Below are positions 12,050 to 23,554 of a stretch of 64,000 nucleotides of DNA, in pieces. Numbering within the stretch: the first letter of the stretch is position 1; each line of letters opens with the position of its first letter. A model generated the notes under the pieces. It saw only the letters and a list, made by a program, of their open reading frames with translations. It did no database searches and had not been told where the DNA came from. Where the stretch lies: positions 186,001-250,000 of the forward strand of contig LUCM01000138.1 of assembly GCA_008360955.1 (NCBI GenBank), written 5' to 3'. Made by a program: the position numbers and the translations under genes. The stretch is from Fasciolopsis buskii. Its lineage: Eukaryota; Platyhelminthes; Trematoda; Plagiorchiida; Fasciolidae.

Positions 12050-13590
12050 GCAGTGAGTAGTTTAAATTGTATTGTATTTTGCCCGTTCTTAAATTGGAGG
12101 TGCTATCTCCCTGCATAAAGCCATGGCAAGCTTTCAATTTGGACATTGTGTGAGGGCGCGGATTACCTTCAGCATTTGTATCCATCAGCCATGCGATTGT
12201 TTGAAGGACAGGGTGAAAAATCATACCACGAATGACTGAGAGATCTCTCCAACGGAGCGAGACAGTGCGGCAACGTCAAGAGAAAATGCTGGTTTCAAAT
12301 GGCCTGTCGGATCCTAGTTCTGACGCACCGTACCTCAACACGCCGGCTCACACACAAAGGGCCGTGAGAGAATGTTCGCTAAAGTGCGAATTTGCCGTTG
12401 TTCAGGAGGCAGACATCAAGATTACATGGCCTTAGACATCTGGAGACGAGGACCCGGGGACTTGGTGTCCATGAACAGGGAAATTCTAATCAAAAAGACG
12501 CTGGATCAAAACTGAAATGCGCGTTTCGTCGAGGTGAAACAGTAAGTGGTAAGGCGCACGTAAGTTTAACGTTACATAATCCACCATAATCGAATGGATC
12601 TGCGAACGTGTGCGACCCGCAATATCTCTGATATTCACTGGGTATCGTATGTTGTTTCACCTAGGAGACCCAAGGAACTGGACTTGGGAGACCTGGATGA
12701 CAAACCCGAGTATATACAGTGGAAAGAATTCAGGATACTAAAGCGGTGAGGTCAAAAGTTGCCCAATGAAGGCGGTATTCATGGTGGTGGTGCGAAAATG
12801 GGGAGAACTTCGCTTCTCCGTACAAGGCTATCTTTAGACTCCATTTAAAATGCTGCATTTGTGCTTGATCCTCAGTCTTCTAAAGGTATAAGGACTACTT
12901 AGAGAAGTTTCAACGACCAGCCACACGCATGAATGCAAGTCAATGATAGGAGAACTGTGAACCGAGGTTCACTGAAATGGGTTCGTTCTCATTAAAACGC
13001 TAAAGGGTTATAGGCGACCTGATGGGGAATTAAATATATAATTGGAATTCACCTCAAGAATCCTCTCCAAGGAGATCTGGACAACAGAATCGGGGAAAGT
13101 AGGAAACTAATGAAGCATTGATCTCGGGTATTAGTTAGAGTACACTTCCTTAGAAACGGAATGATATTTGGGTAGAAATAGTTCCTCAGAAAAGCCGTTG
13201 AGACGCTGTCAAGCCTTTTAACGTAAAATTAGGCCGTAAGTAGCGAGATGTGAATTTTATGAATGTGCTTGATATGCTTGAGTTACTTTTAAGCGATAAC
13301 GAAGTAGCAATTACCCTACCGCGAAGACGAGATTAGTTTTACTTTCTGCGCCATTCCTTTGCAGTGGATGCGGGGTCGCCGGAAAGCCAAGAATAGCTCA
13401 AGGAAGATAACGCTCGAAGAGGTGGATGCCAACTATTTTGCACCTTAAGAAGAAATCTGGGTGCACGTTTGGTCCCTTTGGGTGACTTTTGTCCTAAGCC
13501 AAATGAACTGAAATAGGTAAAATCATACATGTTTTCCAAGCCAAGAACCTCGGAGTAACTATTACGAGCAATTTCAAACGTTCCAAACAA
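12050..13590. other. Mostly unassigned stretch inside the LINE remnant
   Basis: This lies between two recognisable LINE blocks on the same strand. Short frames exist on both strands but I recognise none. It could be a second overlapping LINE copy or another insertion. Confidence 0.3.
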
Positions 13591-13599
13591 TGCGTTATC

Positions 13600-14000
13600 G
13601 CGGCAAATAAGGCCAGATGATCGATTTTGTTGCCCTGGTCAACGTTATTCTGCAGGGACCCCTAAGTGTTTGGGCCCCGTACAAGAACATCACAGGACAA
13701 CAGCCGAAGCTTTTGCTAAAACCTAGATGTAGTTATCTAGGAAGGGTACCAAGATGATGGCTCGCGGTAAGCGGAAAAGCTATGGCGAAGGATTCCACGG
13801 ACTTGGCATTTTGTCACTCAGAAACGGACGCATGTATGGTGATCGAATTGAGGCGTACAAAATAGTAAGGGATCGAGGCATAAAATGTGAGGAATCGATC
13901 ACAGTTAGGCTAGGCATGAGCATTAGATCGCATAGTTTAAGACTGGGGCGCTACCACACAGGGCTTCAGATAAGGGTTAAGTTCTTCACCAATAGGTGAT
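13600..14000 (+). pseudogene. LINE ORF2 C-terminal fragment
   Basis: LSVWAPYKNITGQQ is followed, across a frame change, by KGTKMMARG, GLGILSLRNGRMYGDRIEAYKI and FFTNR. These are the standard C-terminal blocks after the reverse transcriptase in CR1/L2 elements (VWAPY.KKDI..LE..Q..AT, LGL.SL..RR.RGDLIE.YKI, R..FF..R). Confidence 0.7.
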
Positions 14001-14019
14001 TTCCATGGCCGGTGACCGT

Positions 14020-15222
14020 TCAAGAGATTTGGGTGCCGCAGGCTTCTTATTTTTACATTTGTCCAAATAAGCTTGCGCCTTTCCGAGCATTTCGAAGTTT
14101 ACGTTATTTTAAATATTGCGCGGGTGAAAATTTTTATGTCCGCGAGAGGATCCATCTAAACTCGCTCTGCGATTGACTGTTAAAGGGCTCGACCAGGGCC
14201 GCCGAAAAAACTGTATGGATGGTGGAGCTCAGTGACTTCTGGTGGCTCACCAATAAACGCGCGACAGTATCCTGCATTTGTCTTCTCTTTTCCGCCAGCG
14301 GGCTGATCTAACCGTTCGAATTCCGCGCCTTTTTCTGATCTATCTGGCGGCTTACTCATGAGACAACTGTTCCATTCCATTTGTTGTGCCACTACCGGGC
14401 TCGAAGACTAGAGCCCAAACCATTGTTTTTTGAGTCTCAATGCGTGACCGTGTCCTGGTATAACGCAGGCTGTTCCTTTGCTGTCATGCGACGCTAGCGC
14501 GCACACCTTATGCTCCAGTGCGTGTTTGAACCCATCCAAAGGGGCAACACAGCAGTGATCCCACAACAGAACGGACTGCCTGAACGTTCGATAAATGGTA
14601 GTAATGTTGATGGGTTTACAATGAATATGGTTGCTCAATGGGTGCCAGTATACCCACAGATGGAAGAATAAGTTTCAGAAGTGAACGCGAAATGTGTCTG
14701 TTGGACCCAATACTGCGCCTTATATTTTGCATTTCGAAGACAAAAGAATATACGCGGTGTTGTAAGCTGGGGACATCGACAGAGAACACATCAATCTGGA
14801 CGCTGAGGCGGCTGGAATCCGAGCTCTTGTCTTGTGCACGCTGAACTGAACTGGCAGGGAGCTTAAATTTGGTTTCATTCACGCTGGTATTGGCGACGTG
14901 TACACCCTTGCCAAGCGGCCAAGTTTTGTTGTCATACAAGCCATGGATTTTCATTTGTTGACGTGCGATATGCAATTGCGTGCAAAGCTGTCAGCTAGAC
15001 AACGACGGGCTTTGTCTGCTGTCAAACGCCTGATGTTTACGTTCGGTCAAGTTTGTTAGACGGTAAAAGACATGAGGAGCCGATGCAAGTGAAAAGCAAC
15101 TGTAGCCATTAATTTATAAAAATAGAATATAATATTGAGTCATGCCTAATTCCCTAAATTTATGGGCTGTCACTGACGGAACGGCATTTTTGGAAGATTT
15201 ATTTGATCCCGTTGTAATCACG
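14020..15222. other. Unassigned; one 119-codon open frame on the - strand
   Basis: The open frame at 14616-14975 (-) matches nothing I recognise. It lacks obvious motifs, and its neighbours are transposon remains. It may be a transposon fragment. Confidence 0.3.
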
Positions 15223-15425
15223 CTGTTCATCATCGTCATCATCGTCCAGCGTCAAACAGCAAAGCAAGCCTCACTGACCGCTGCCTCTTCCCAAGAAATA
15301 TAAGTTTTTATATTAAGTGCGATTATCCAAGAGGAACAGGGAATGCACCTACATAGGCAGGAAAAGATAAGAAGCCGCCGCAGACATCGTACGGATCACA
15401 GTCTAACTGTGCAAACGCAGTGTTT

Positions 15426-16313
15426 TCAAACATTCTGATTCGATAGATTATGACAAAAGGATATCCACTGTTTGTGGTTCACTGGTACATACTTCAGTGT
15501 ATCCAGCCAGCTAGTTGACGAGTCTTTCGGACCCCAACCACGAGGACGTGAGACAACTACACTACCTAAGTTCGCTGTAAATCTTATCATCCCACGTTGC
15601 CACGTCATCCGTTGGCCTCCACATGGCTTCTTCCATTCCTTCGGAGCAATCCGGTATGTTAGATGAGTGTTCACCGTGAACAACACGTGGCCCAACCCCA
15701 ACCAGCATATTCTACTAAGATTCATAGGCTGAAAAATGTATTCCAAGAGCCCGCAACTAGTACTAGCTTCCTGACTTCTAAATTACTTACCCGGTCAATC
15801 CATCCGGTCGCAGCCATACTGCGCAGAAATCGGTGGTCAAAGACCTCTAACCGACGAACATCTTCCACACGAATATTCCGTGTTGGGCAACAGTACAACA
15901 GAAATGAACAAACTGCGGCACAGCACCTAGTCTACCGACTTCAGTAGAATAGCAGGCCGACTCCACAATTGCTTCAGTCCAGCGAAACCTGATTGAGCCT
16001 TGGATATATGCGTATTTGCCTCCACACCCGAGCTACTATCGTTCGGCACGCGGCTACAAAGGTAGGTGTTGGGGACTACGATCGTTTCTTCCTCTCCATG
16101 CATCACCACGATCAGCACTGCTGTCGTCCAGTCTTGCAACAGCAATTTGCCCGTGGCACACAGAGCAACCAATTCCGAGAATATACTTATTGCCCGTGGT
16201 GCATGGTCCTCAGAGTCTAAAAGGCTCACAACTGCATCTACGCAATCTAGGTCACAGATTAACTTGTCGCAATTATTATATAATAGGATAGTTTCTGTTC
16301 GTAGCTGTTGCAA
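15426..16313 (-). pseudogene. Family A reverse transcriptase thumb and C-terminal remnant
   Basis: The - strand reads DLDCVDAVVSLLDSEDHA, a decayed form of the DLDYADDVVS motif seen at 45.8 kb, so the catalytic YADD is lost. It continues through THISKAQSGFAGLKQLW, and in a further frame EWKKPCGGQRMTWQRGM and WGPKDSS, the typical C-terminus of this family. Confidence 0.7.
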
Positions 16314-16650
16314 ACATCAGAATCACACAGACGTTGAAAGTAGAATCGGGTTTATGTTCTGCACCGATGGTAATTGAACTGCAGAAAAAAAACAATGTCA
16401 CTGTGCGACGAGAACTGTGTCGGAAATTCGTATTAGGTAGGAATAAATGATTATCTGCACAGAATTGGAGGAGTCTTTCCCCGTTGTCTGTTCGCTGTGC
16501 AGGCAAGGAGCATCGCCCACCTAGACAGGACTCCGATGCACTCAGTTTTCCGATTTGTGCATTGAAATCACCCGCCACCACTACAATGTCAGAGCGTTTG
16601 CTTTTCCGAAAAAGAGTGACGAGGTTATCGTAAAACTCGTCTTTCTCCAT
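16276..16650 (-). pseudogene. Family A endonuclease fragment with intact catalytic-looking GDFN
   Basis: This open frame of about 124 codons contains KDEFYDNLVTLF and VVVAGDFNAQIG, the APE-type endonuclease motif that carries a metal-binding Asp, then NGERLLQFCADNHLFLPNT. It is one of the better preserved endonuclease pieces in the window, but it is cut off by the deletion to the thumb region and has no matching reverse transcriptase palm. Confidence 0.75.
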
Positions 16651-17110
16651 ATCAGTGCTGCAGTCTGTGGGAGCATGTGCCGAGATAACCTTCTTGTCTT
16701 CGTGCTGTCAATACGCGTTACTCGTGGGGCTCTGTCTTCTGTGCGCAGCTTGTGGCAGACCTGGATTGACTCGCGCGCGTCGTTTACTGTGGTTCCAGCA
16801 TCGTGTGAGACGTTGTGCGGTTACGGGTCAGTGCCACCCATTGAATATTCAATCAGTGTTTTGATCACTCTGTATTTGTGCTATCGTAGAGTCGACGCCT
16901 GTTATGATTGTGTTAATAGTCTCAGAGGACTGAGACTTGTGTTTTGTTCGTTTTGTGCTCCCACCATTGCATAACAGATGGACGGGTACTGCTAGAGAGT
17001 CCAGCCGCTGAGCAGAGGAACAATTTGGCTTCTTTACCAAAGATTTTGGTTCTGGCAAGAACCTGACCGCAAGCCAGCGGAGTATGGCTGAGTAGGAGCC
17101 CATCTACTTG

Positions 17111-17834
17111 GATCAACTATTCTTCCATACGTTTTTCTGACTGAGCTAACTCTCGCCTTGGAGAGTCAGCCCTGCTAACAGAAAGGGGGTCCGCACACAG
17201 AAAATGCCCGATTTTGTCCATTGAAAATCCGTACAAAATCTGTTTGTTGTTATGGGGAACTAATTTCTTGCACAGGGTTTCCCGTCCAATCAGAGCACAA
17301 TATATTTGACCAATGGGTAAAGAGGGGGTCTGGCTTTCTACGCTGGGGCAGAGATCTTACTAGTCGTGCGTCCAATGAAATCACAGTTTTGAGAACGGGA
17401 TATCCAATAAGGTCGCAACAAACTGGCCAATCATAGCGCGCCTCATTAATGGACATGCGCATCTAGGGGCTGCCCGCGCACGTTTGCGACTGGTTCTACC
17501 CAGCGCTCGCTGCCTAACTCCATTCTGAGGCTAAAAGAAATAGCACACAATGGTGGATAACTTCATTCCAAGTTTAAATGTCAGAAAACAAGATCTGAAT
17601 TTTCCGTTTACAGTCAGCCGAGATGAAGAGGCATTGATCTTGTTTCCGGGACTTACAGATTCGTTGCATGGGCGTATTGAGTGCTTATGCATGACCCGCT
17701 GAAGTAAGAAGGAAGGTGAAATACACTTACAGAGGGACACCTGTGTAACGACAAAACCTCTCCTCTGCATTCTGCAACGGATGACGACGTGTAGAACAGA
17801 GTGCGCATTCAGTTACCGTGGATAAAGTTTCCTG
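17111..17834. promoter_or_regulatory. CCAAT-box cluster in otherwise non-coding DNA
   Basis: Five CCAAT pentamers on the + strand lie at 17286, 17310, 17372, 17404 and 17427, all within about 146 bp. The block is upstream of the - strand family A copy and could be its 5' UTR promoter, or an unrelated regulatory element. No open frame of note. Confidence 0.3.
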
Positions 17835-18420
17835 TCACCGCTGCAACTGCCGACGTATCTTATTCACTTCATTGCAAATGGGGAGCTGCATTGGACCCAG
17901 CGACCCTCGCGAGATCCAGTGTTTTTGATGAACGCTAGATTTAGGACCACAGGCGAAATCTGCTGCCAAATGCATAGCCTGCTTAATTTGATCCCACTGC
18001 CCGTCTACATTACTGCTTATCAAAGTTCTTAGTACCTCGGATAGTTTCTGTTCGTAGCTGTTGCGAACAGCCGAATCAGACAAACGTTCGACAGCCAATC
18101 GGGTTTGTGGCCTGCGTCGATGGCTATCCAGCTAAAGCAAAAATCGCATTAAAACTAACGCATGATCCGATTCGACGTACGTGGTCAAGTACGATCTACA
18201 GTTCTGGACAGAACCACGCCAGCGGTAGCTAACTGCGATGTGTTCAATCTGACTCAAAGTACCTGTCGAGCTAGAGCGCCATGTCGCAGTGCGACACGAA
18301 CTGTGTCGATAATTCGTACTAGCGAGAAGCAGGTTATTGTCCGCACAGAATTGGAGGAGTCTTTCCCCGTTGTCTGTTCGCTGTGCAGGCAGATCATCAC
18401 AAAGAATGAGTGAAGATGCA
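17835..18420 (-). pseudogene. Family A fragment: endonuclease end plus linker
   Basis: The - strand frame at 18098-17835 reads RLSDSAVRNSYEQKLSE and DQIKQAMHLAADFACGP, the linker between endonuclease and reverse transcriptase, parallel to 35417-35977 (-) and 20947-21250 (+). Nucleotides 18290-18400 are closely similar to 16395-16510, the endonuclease of the neighbouring copy. Both ends are truncated. Confidence 0.7.
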
Positions 18421-18499
18421 AGCTGCTGCCAGTTTTGAAAAATTACCTTGAATTTCTAAGTTTCAAGGCACATGTCGTACCTAGAGACCTTAATCGATA

Positions 18500-20400
18500 A
18501 GCGATCTAACGCGCGTTAAATCGCCAGTACATCGTCGCTCAGAAAGGCGATATACTCGACATAGTCTAGGTCAGAAACTCTGTTCCCCGAGAGGAGTTCA
18601 GCTCCACCGTTTAAAAGATTAGGTAAAGCGTTCTGTAGAACGTCCTGTGTGACAGAATTGGAAGGGAATGGGGATACGGGGCAGCCTTTCCGTACTCCAC
18701 TGGAGACGACGAAATGTGGCGAAAGCTGGCTGTAAGCCCCGATTCGACCTGACGTGTGACGGTACAAACCTTTGAAGACCGATACACTTTTCAGGTACTC
18801 CATTTCTCAACAAACAGTGTCATAGTGCAGAGTTATCAATGGAGTCAAAGGCTGCTGGGATGTCAAAGAACACGATGACCGCTAGCTTTTTGAAAGTAAA
18901 ACAGTGCTGTAATACCCGTTGAAGGGTAAGGATATGGTCGACGCATCGACGACCGTACGGAAGTCACTTTGTTCCTCACGAGCTTGCGCTTCATGTGTGT
19001 TGTAAAACCTGTGATGAATGACGGGATGAGGTTAATACCCCTATGTTTAGTGCAGTCACTCCGCAAGCTCTTTTGTCGATGAGGACAACAGTCGACTCCC
19101 TCCACAAGGAGAGGACTCCCTCGGAATACCAGATCTTCGAGGAGAGAACGTGAAGTTCTTTAATCAGTTCCATACTTCCATCTTTAAGTAGAGTCAGGGA
19201 AAGGCCATCGGAGCTGGACGCTTTACCACCTCTTAAGACTCGGATTTCCTTGAGAAACTCCGCCTCAGTTGGTAGATCTGTTGTAACAGGCTACCGGACG
19301 CTTGTCGGAATAGCTGTGGGTGACGCTTACACTGAGGACTAGCTAAATGATGCCTGAGAGTGCTCCGCCCAGCGTACAAAATGCTGCAAGTTGTGGATAG
19401 GCAAACCGTCAGTTTGACATATCGTTTCACTCGCATCCAATGCTTTCTCTCCGGTAGCTCGGATAAGGTGAAACAGCTTGCGGGAGTTTCCAAAGCTGGT
19501 TTGGGCCACCAGAGCTCACGATCTCTACACAAGCTTCCAGTGAGTTCACGTCTTGTTACGCGCCGTATTTCATTATACTTGCTACCAGCCGGGATGGAAT
19601 GGCGTGCGCCAAAAAGCCACAAAGACTGAGCAGAGACCCAGGATAGCACAATGCGATGGGTCAGTCGACAACTCACTAAGCCAGCAGAATGCAGGGCATT
19701 TTTGATAAGCGATCAGTGCTCATTGGTGTTTTGAGGCGAGGGCAATCCTAGCTTTTCAACCATTTCGCTTCGAAGGATTGATAGGCAAGTCGGATCAGAT
19801 AGCTTGTCGCGATCGAACCGACTCTGCACCATGGGTTTTGAGCGCCCACCGAAGCACATGGGCAGCTTAGTGCATTCTAACGCGTGGTCGAAACCGAGTA
19901 GAGTGCTCCGTACGACCTGTAGTCTTGTAGACAGCCCTACCATTTGCAACTAATAGCCATGTGATGGGTCCAATGCCTACTGAAAAGGGGCGGACACCAG
20001 CTGGCGTACTGGCCATTACTAATAAGAAATAATTGATGGTCTGAGGACAAAGCCAACAACCTTTCCCCGTTTTCAGGTCGATAGGAATCGAGACCAGGAT
20101 GACGTTTTAGATGCTTCTCATTCAAGGACAGCCAGCCTACTATAGCATTCATACCCCCTGCCAAAATTATGATGTCACCTCGCCTTGCTGTGCAGCTTTT
20201 CATAGAAAATGCCTTTGACTGCATCGAGACTGGATTTTTGTTGGGGAGTACGCTGAGACAACAAACGACGGTTATTTGCTTTGCATGAACCTTTACGTTT
20301 CACTGTGCATAGCCGGCTGTCGACTGGGATCCAGTAGATTAGTTCAGCCCTCACTGAGGGCAATACCAACTCCAGGAACACCAGAAGCCGCAGCCCCAAG
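18500..20400 (-). mobile_element. Non-LTR retrotransposon family B copy, decayed
   Basis: Right to left on the - strand: endonuclease (20399-19937: YWIPVDSRLC, KGSCKANNRR, then IIILAGGMNAIVGWLS), linker (19949-19233: SDPTCLSILRS, LCRDRELWWPK), reverse transcriptase start (19173-18863: TKHRGINLIPS) and palm (18803-18516: YSQLSPHFVVSSGVRKGCPVSPF, SDLDYVEYIAFLSDD). The endonuclease GDFN/GDMN has become GGMN and the YADD has become YVEY, so both enzymes are dead. It differs clearly from family A in the palm. Confidence 0.72.
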
Positions 20401-20890
20401 GTCCCTATAAAGAGGCTGATGAAATTTCACGGAAGGACTAGATAAGAATGTCAGTTTGATAACACAACTGGAATCTTGAGTGAGAGTTTCTTAGATGCAC
20501 CACGCATCGATGGCTAGAGTTTACAGTGCATGGGGTAAACAACTGTATTGACTTGTATGCATCAGTGTTCTCACACTGAAAGTGAACAGTTTGAATGGGC
20601 ATGGAGGACATAAAAGTGCATCAACCGGCAAAGGCCGATTCGGTGAGATTTGGTTTCTATCTGAGGGAGACTGCGAGAGAACAGGCAAAGGACATAAAGA
20701 GGTGACACCATCAATAGCATGGCCAACTGCAGTTCACGGTGAGAGCAAGGAAGGATGCAAAGCCTAGAAATGCCACGAGTTAGTAGGGGAAAAGCGTTGT
20801 GTACGATGGAAGGTTGCTTTTGCAAATGCGAGAAGAGTTAGAAACATTCGTGTGAAGATCAGTCATAGACCTAGTACGTCGAATCTTTAG
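20400..20890. other. Unassigned, probably retrotransposon 5' region
   Basis: A short open frame at 20582-20767 (+) carries GRFGEIWFL and EVTPSIAWPTAVHGESK. It looks like transposon-derived sequence but I cannot name it. Confidence 0.3.
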
Positions 20891-20899
20891 TTATAGTAC

Positions 20900-21620
20900 G
20901 ATTTTCGCTTCAGCTCAATGGTCATCATCGCAGGCCACAAACCCAATTGGTCGTCCAGCGTCTGTTTGATTCGGCTTTTCGCATCAGCTACAAACAGAAA
21001 CTATCCAGCGAACTAAGAACTTCGACGAGAGGCAATGTAGATGAGTGCCGGGGCCAAATCAAACAGGCGATACATTTGGAAGCATGGTTCGCCCGTGGTC
21101 CTAGATCTAGCGCTCATCAAAGACACTGGACCTCACAAGATTTACTGAGCCTAATGCGGCAAAAACGTCAGCTCTCTAACCGCAAGGAGATGAACAAAGT
21201 ACGTCGACAACTACAACGTCCATTGACCGTAAAAAGCGGTAATTTCCTTTGACTCTGCCGTCTGATGTCACCAGTCAACCATCACGACCGTCCTTTTACG
21301 TCACTTTCTGCGAGCTTATGTGGTTACACACGACTGGCTGGAGACACTGAATTATATGGCAATGAACCACGAACAGTGGCTATCGTGTGATCATTTTCTG
21401 CCTAATCAGATTGATTGAAAAAGTGCGTTTGTATAGTTACACTGTGCTCCGTGTGTTGGCTACTGTAGCATTCTTGTCCTTTCCCGCTTGTGTACGTCCA
21501 CTCCTTGTTCCCCTTTCATATTCACTGTTCACACAAACGTGTAAATGTGGAGAAAAGGCAGCGGTCAGTGAGGCTTGCCTTGTTGTTCAATGCTGAACAC
21601 TAATGATAGTGGTGGTGGTT
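20900..21620 (+). mobile_element. Family A deletion derivative (linker joined to 3' end)
   Basis: The frame at 20947-21252 encodes the family A linker (RLFDSAFRISYKQKLSSELR, KQAIHLEAWFARGP, KEMNKVRRQLQR), almost the same as 35977-35650 on the - strand. At about 21240 it jumps to the 3' terminal region, which ends AAAAGGCAGCGGTCAGTGAG and a GAT/GGT tail at about 21600-21620. The whole reverse transcriptase is absent. This is one of the few family A copies on the + strand. Confidence 0.65.
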
Positions 21621-22483
21621 ACGCATTCCCAGAATCGCTTTGAGCAGCTGCATGATTTCGCCTCGACATCCTACATCTGAGGTTATCAGAAATCAGATGA
21701 ACCTCATAGATTTGTACCCAGATCTCTCCGATGTTTCCATTACCATAAGTGAAACGTTTTAGTTTCATGAAGTTGCTGTCAGTTCAGTTCTCCAAACCAG
21801 GTGAGTGGAAGAGTATTTGCTCTCCGCTATTGATGTAGGAGTTTTCAGTTGCACTGACTTCGACGACCAAGTGGTTCAACGCACTATGGGTCGCTTCTTA
21901 ACCAAATGATATTGTCAGCATAGCTGTAGTCAGGGCCTTCGACAGCAGCGTTGTCGAAGGCCCTCTAGAACAGAACGTTCATAACAAAATTGAGTGTTAA
22001 CGGAGAGAACAAGCATCTTACCGTAAAAACACTCGAGACGGCAAAAAGGTGAATTTGCCTTTACGCATTATTCTCGTCCGGGGTCTGCTGATACAAAACC
22101 TCCGAAGTTAAGTTCTACTTCTCGATCACATCACTTATCAAATCACAGGTCCATTAAGCATACCTACCGAAAAAATCAAAAGCAATCGTGATATGCAGAC
22201 ACAAGACTGTTATTGGCCTTTGATGAGCGTGGCTGTGTTCAAGCAGTAGGCGAACGAGTGAGATGACCTGGACAAACCCAGAGCTACCGTAATGACAGTC
22301 TGGTGAAAAATTGTTCCCGAGGCATTCCAATACAACCTCATCGACAACATGATGATTTTTACTGCACACAGTGAAATACACTATGAGAGTGAATGCCACT
22401 AATTCACTTCGGTTTTTGCAGCCATGAGCCTTCCACCAACATGCCCTCTTTTTCATTTTTACACAGCAGCACCATCTACTCAA
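21620..22483 (-). pseudogene. Non-LTR reverse transcriptase remnant (family uncertain)
   Basis: The - strand frame at 22483-22154 ends ...LLEHSHAHQRPITVLCLHITIAFDF, the motif A region (H.RPT.V.FLD...AFDS). Further left, DYSYADNIIWLRSDP at about 21935-21888 is a YADD motif with the second Asp replaced by Asn, which would inactivate the enzyme. Frameshifts lie between. A 13-bp inverted repeat sits inside this remnant. Confidence 0.6.
21932..21964. repeat. Perfect 13-bp inverted repeat with 7-nt loop
   Basis: The left arm AGGGCCTTCGACA (21932-21944) and right arm TGTCGAAGGCCCT (21952-21964) are exact reverse complements around the loop GCAGCGT. The GC-rich stem would be stable in RNA from either strand. 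Confidence 0.9.
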
Positions 22484-22489
22484 AAGAGA

Positions 22490-23554
22490 AAAAGAAAATG
22501 ATTACTTTCACGCTCCAGCAGGTATTACTGCTCCGAACTTTCCCGCAAAACCACCTGACTCGGCCGAATTAGTTGAGCCATGCACTCCTGCTCCGTAAAG
22601 CCAACCTGTTATTTTTGTAGTTATACCCTCCACCCTCATTTTAAAAGTCCGCCCCTAAGTGCTGTCTGTAACCTGTTTTGTAAAATGAGCCGCTTCCACA
22701 GTGCTTGCAAGTATAGAAATTCCACTAAGCAAATGACAAATTTTGCTGGTTCGTTTCTGTGGACTGCATTACTTTGGACAGTTTCGATCTTACTACCATA
22801 TCCGCTAACGGTACAATTCTCAGGACCTTAGTAACTACTCAGATAGTTACGAATTATGTGGGACTACCCGACGCATCGGTTGTAGACTTGAGCATTAGAA
22901 AAGAAAAAAATTATCATGACTTTCATTAACCTGACAAGACTGTATCCAGAAGGACAAGGCTGCCTGTCAAATTCCTTTTTCGTCGATCGAACACGGGGTT
23001 GGAATTGGACCGACAACAAACCCGAGGACAAGCTTGGAGTTATCCAGGCGCCCTAACCCCCGAACTGATTGAAAGTGGTCTGATGTATGACACGGTGAGA
23101 AAGGAGCGGGGTGGCGTTCGTTATGAGGACCAAAGAATAGACAATGAACCCGTTAGACGGGAGGAAATTGGTTAATGAGCGCCATCCTGTATGAACCTAC
23201 ATAAGCTATTTGATAATGACAAATAAACGAAAGGTAGTCGTGTTCACCGGCCAGAGGCCCTTTAATTGTTCTTGCTTGATTGGACTGGGTGGGATTGAAA
23301 TGAAGTCGAAACGACCGACTGAAAGCGCTAGAGTCAGCAATTGCGGCATCTGAGTTATTAGAACAATATCATCTCGGCATTTTGTACGTTGAAAGAATCT
23401 CCCATTCTCTGTTAAAACCGTCACTAACCATTCTCACACCTGTGTGACTACCAAACCACATTTTCGCTGCCCCCCCTTACAACAGCCGTTTGAACGTTTG
23501 GTTTCAAAGGACGCCTGCCTTCTGTAACTCGATATCGTTATCTCCTAATTATGG
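22490..23554. other. Unassigned upstream flank
   Basis: Short open frames only; I recognise no gene or element. Confidence 0.45.

Larger units (their letters stand above)
6670..14020 (+). mobile_element. Degenerate CR1-like non-LTR retrotransposon, interrupted
   Basis: Ordered parts of one LINE ORF2 can be read on the + strand: endonuclease N-terminus (6672-6926), endonuclease core (6920-7393), reverse transcriptase fingers and palm (8138-8519), the SG.P.GSVLGP-like palm block (11660-11850), and the C-terminal LGILSLRNGRMYGDRIEAY block (13600-14000). The order and strand agree with CR1/L2-type elements. Frameshifts and stops throughout show it is long dead. A foreign block separates the two reverse transcriptase pieces. 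The stretch 12050-13600 is only partly explained and may hold a second copy. Confidence 0.65.
15226..17110 (-). mobile_element. Non-LTR retrotransposon family A copy with internal deletion
   Basis: The 3' tail of CAT/GAT repeats lies at about 15227-15250. Reading right to left: an N-terminal segment shared with 36240-36540 (VRFLPEP block, about 17040-17070), endonuclease (16650-16310), reverse transcriptase thumb (16310-15927) and C-terminus (15746-15426). The reverse transcriptase palm is missing: endonuclease sequence passes directly into the SLLDSEDHAPRA thumb block. Family A copies recur at 17.8, 20.9, 25.5, 26.1, 26.6, 34.2 and 44.8 kb. Confidence 0.72.

Noticed and set aside
15426..16377. 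Several + strand open frames of 64-103 codons
   Set aside because: They are antisense shadows of the - strand retrotransposon reading.
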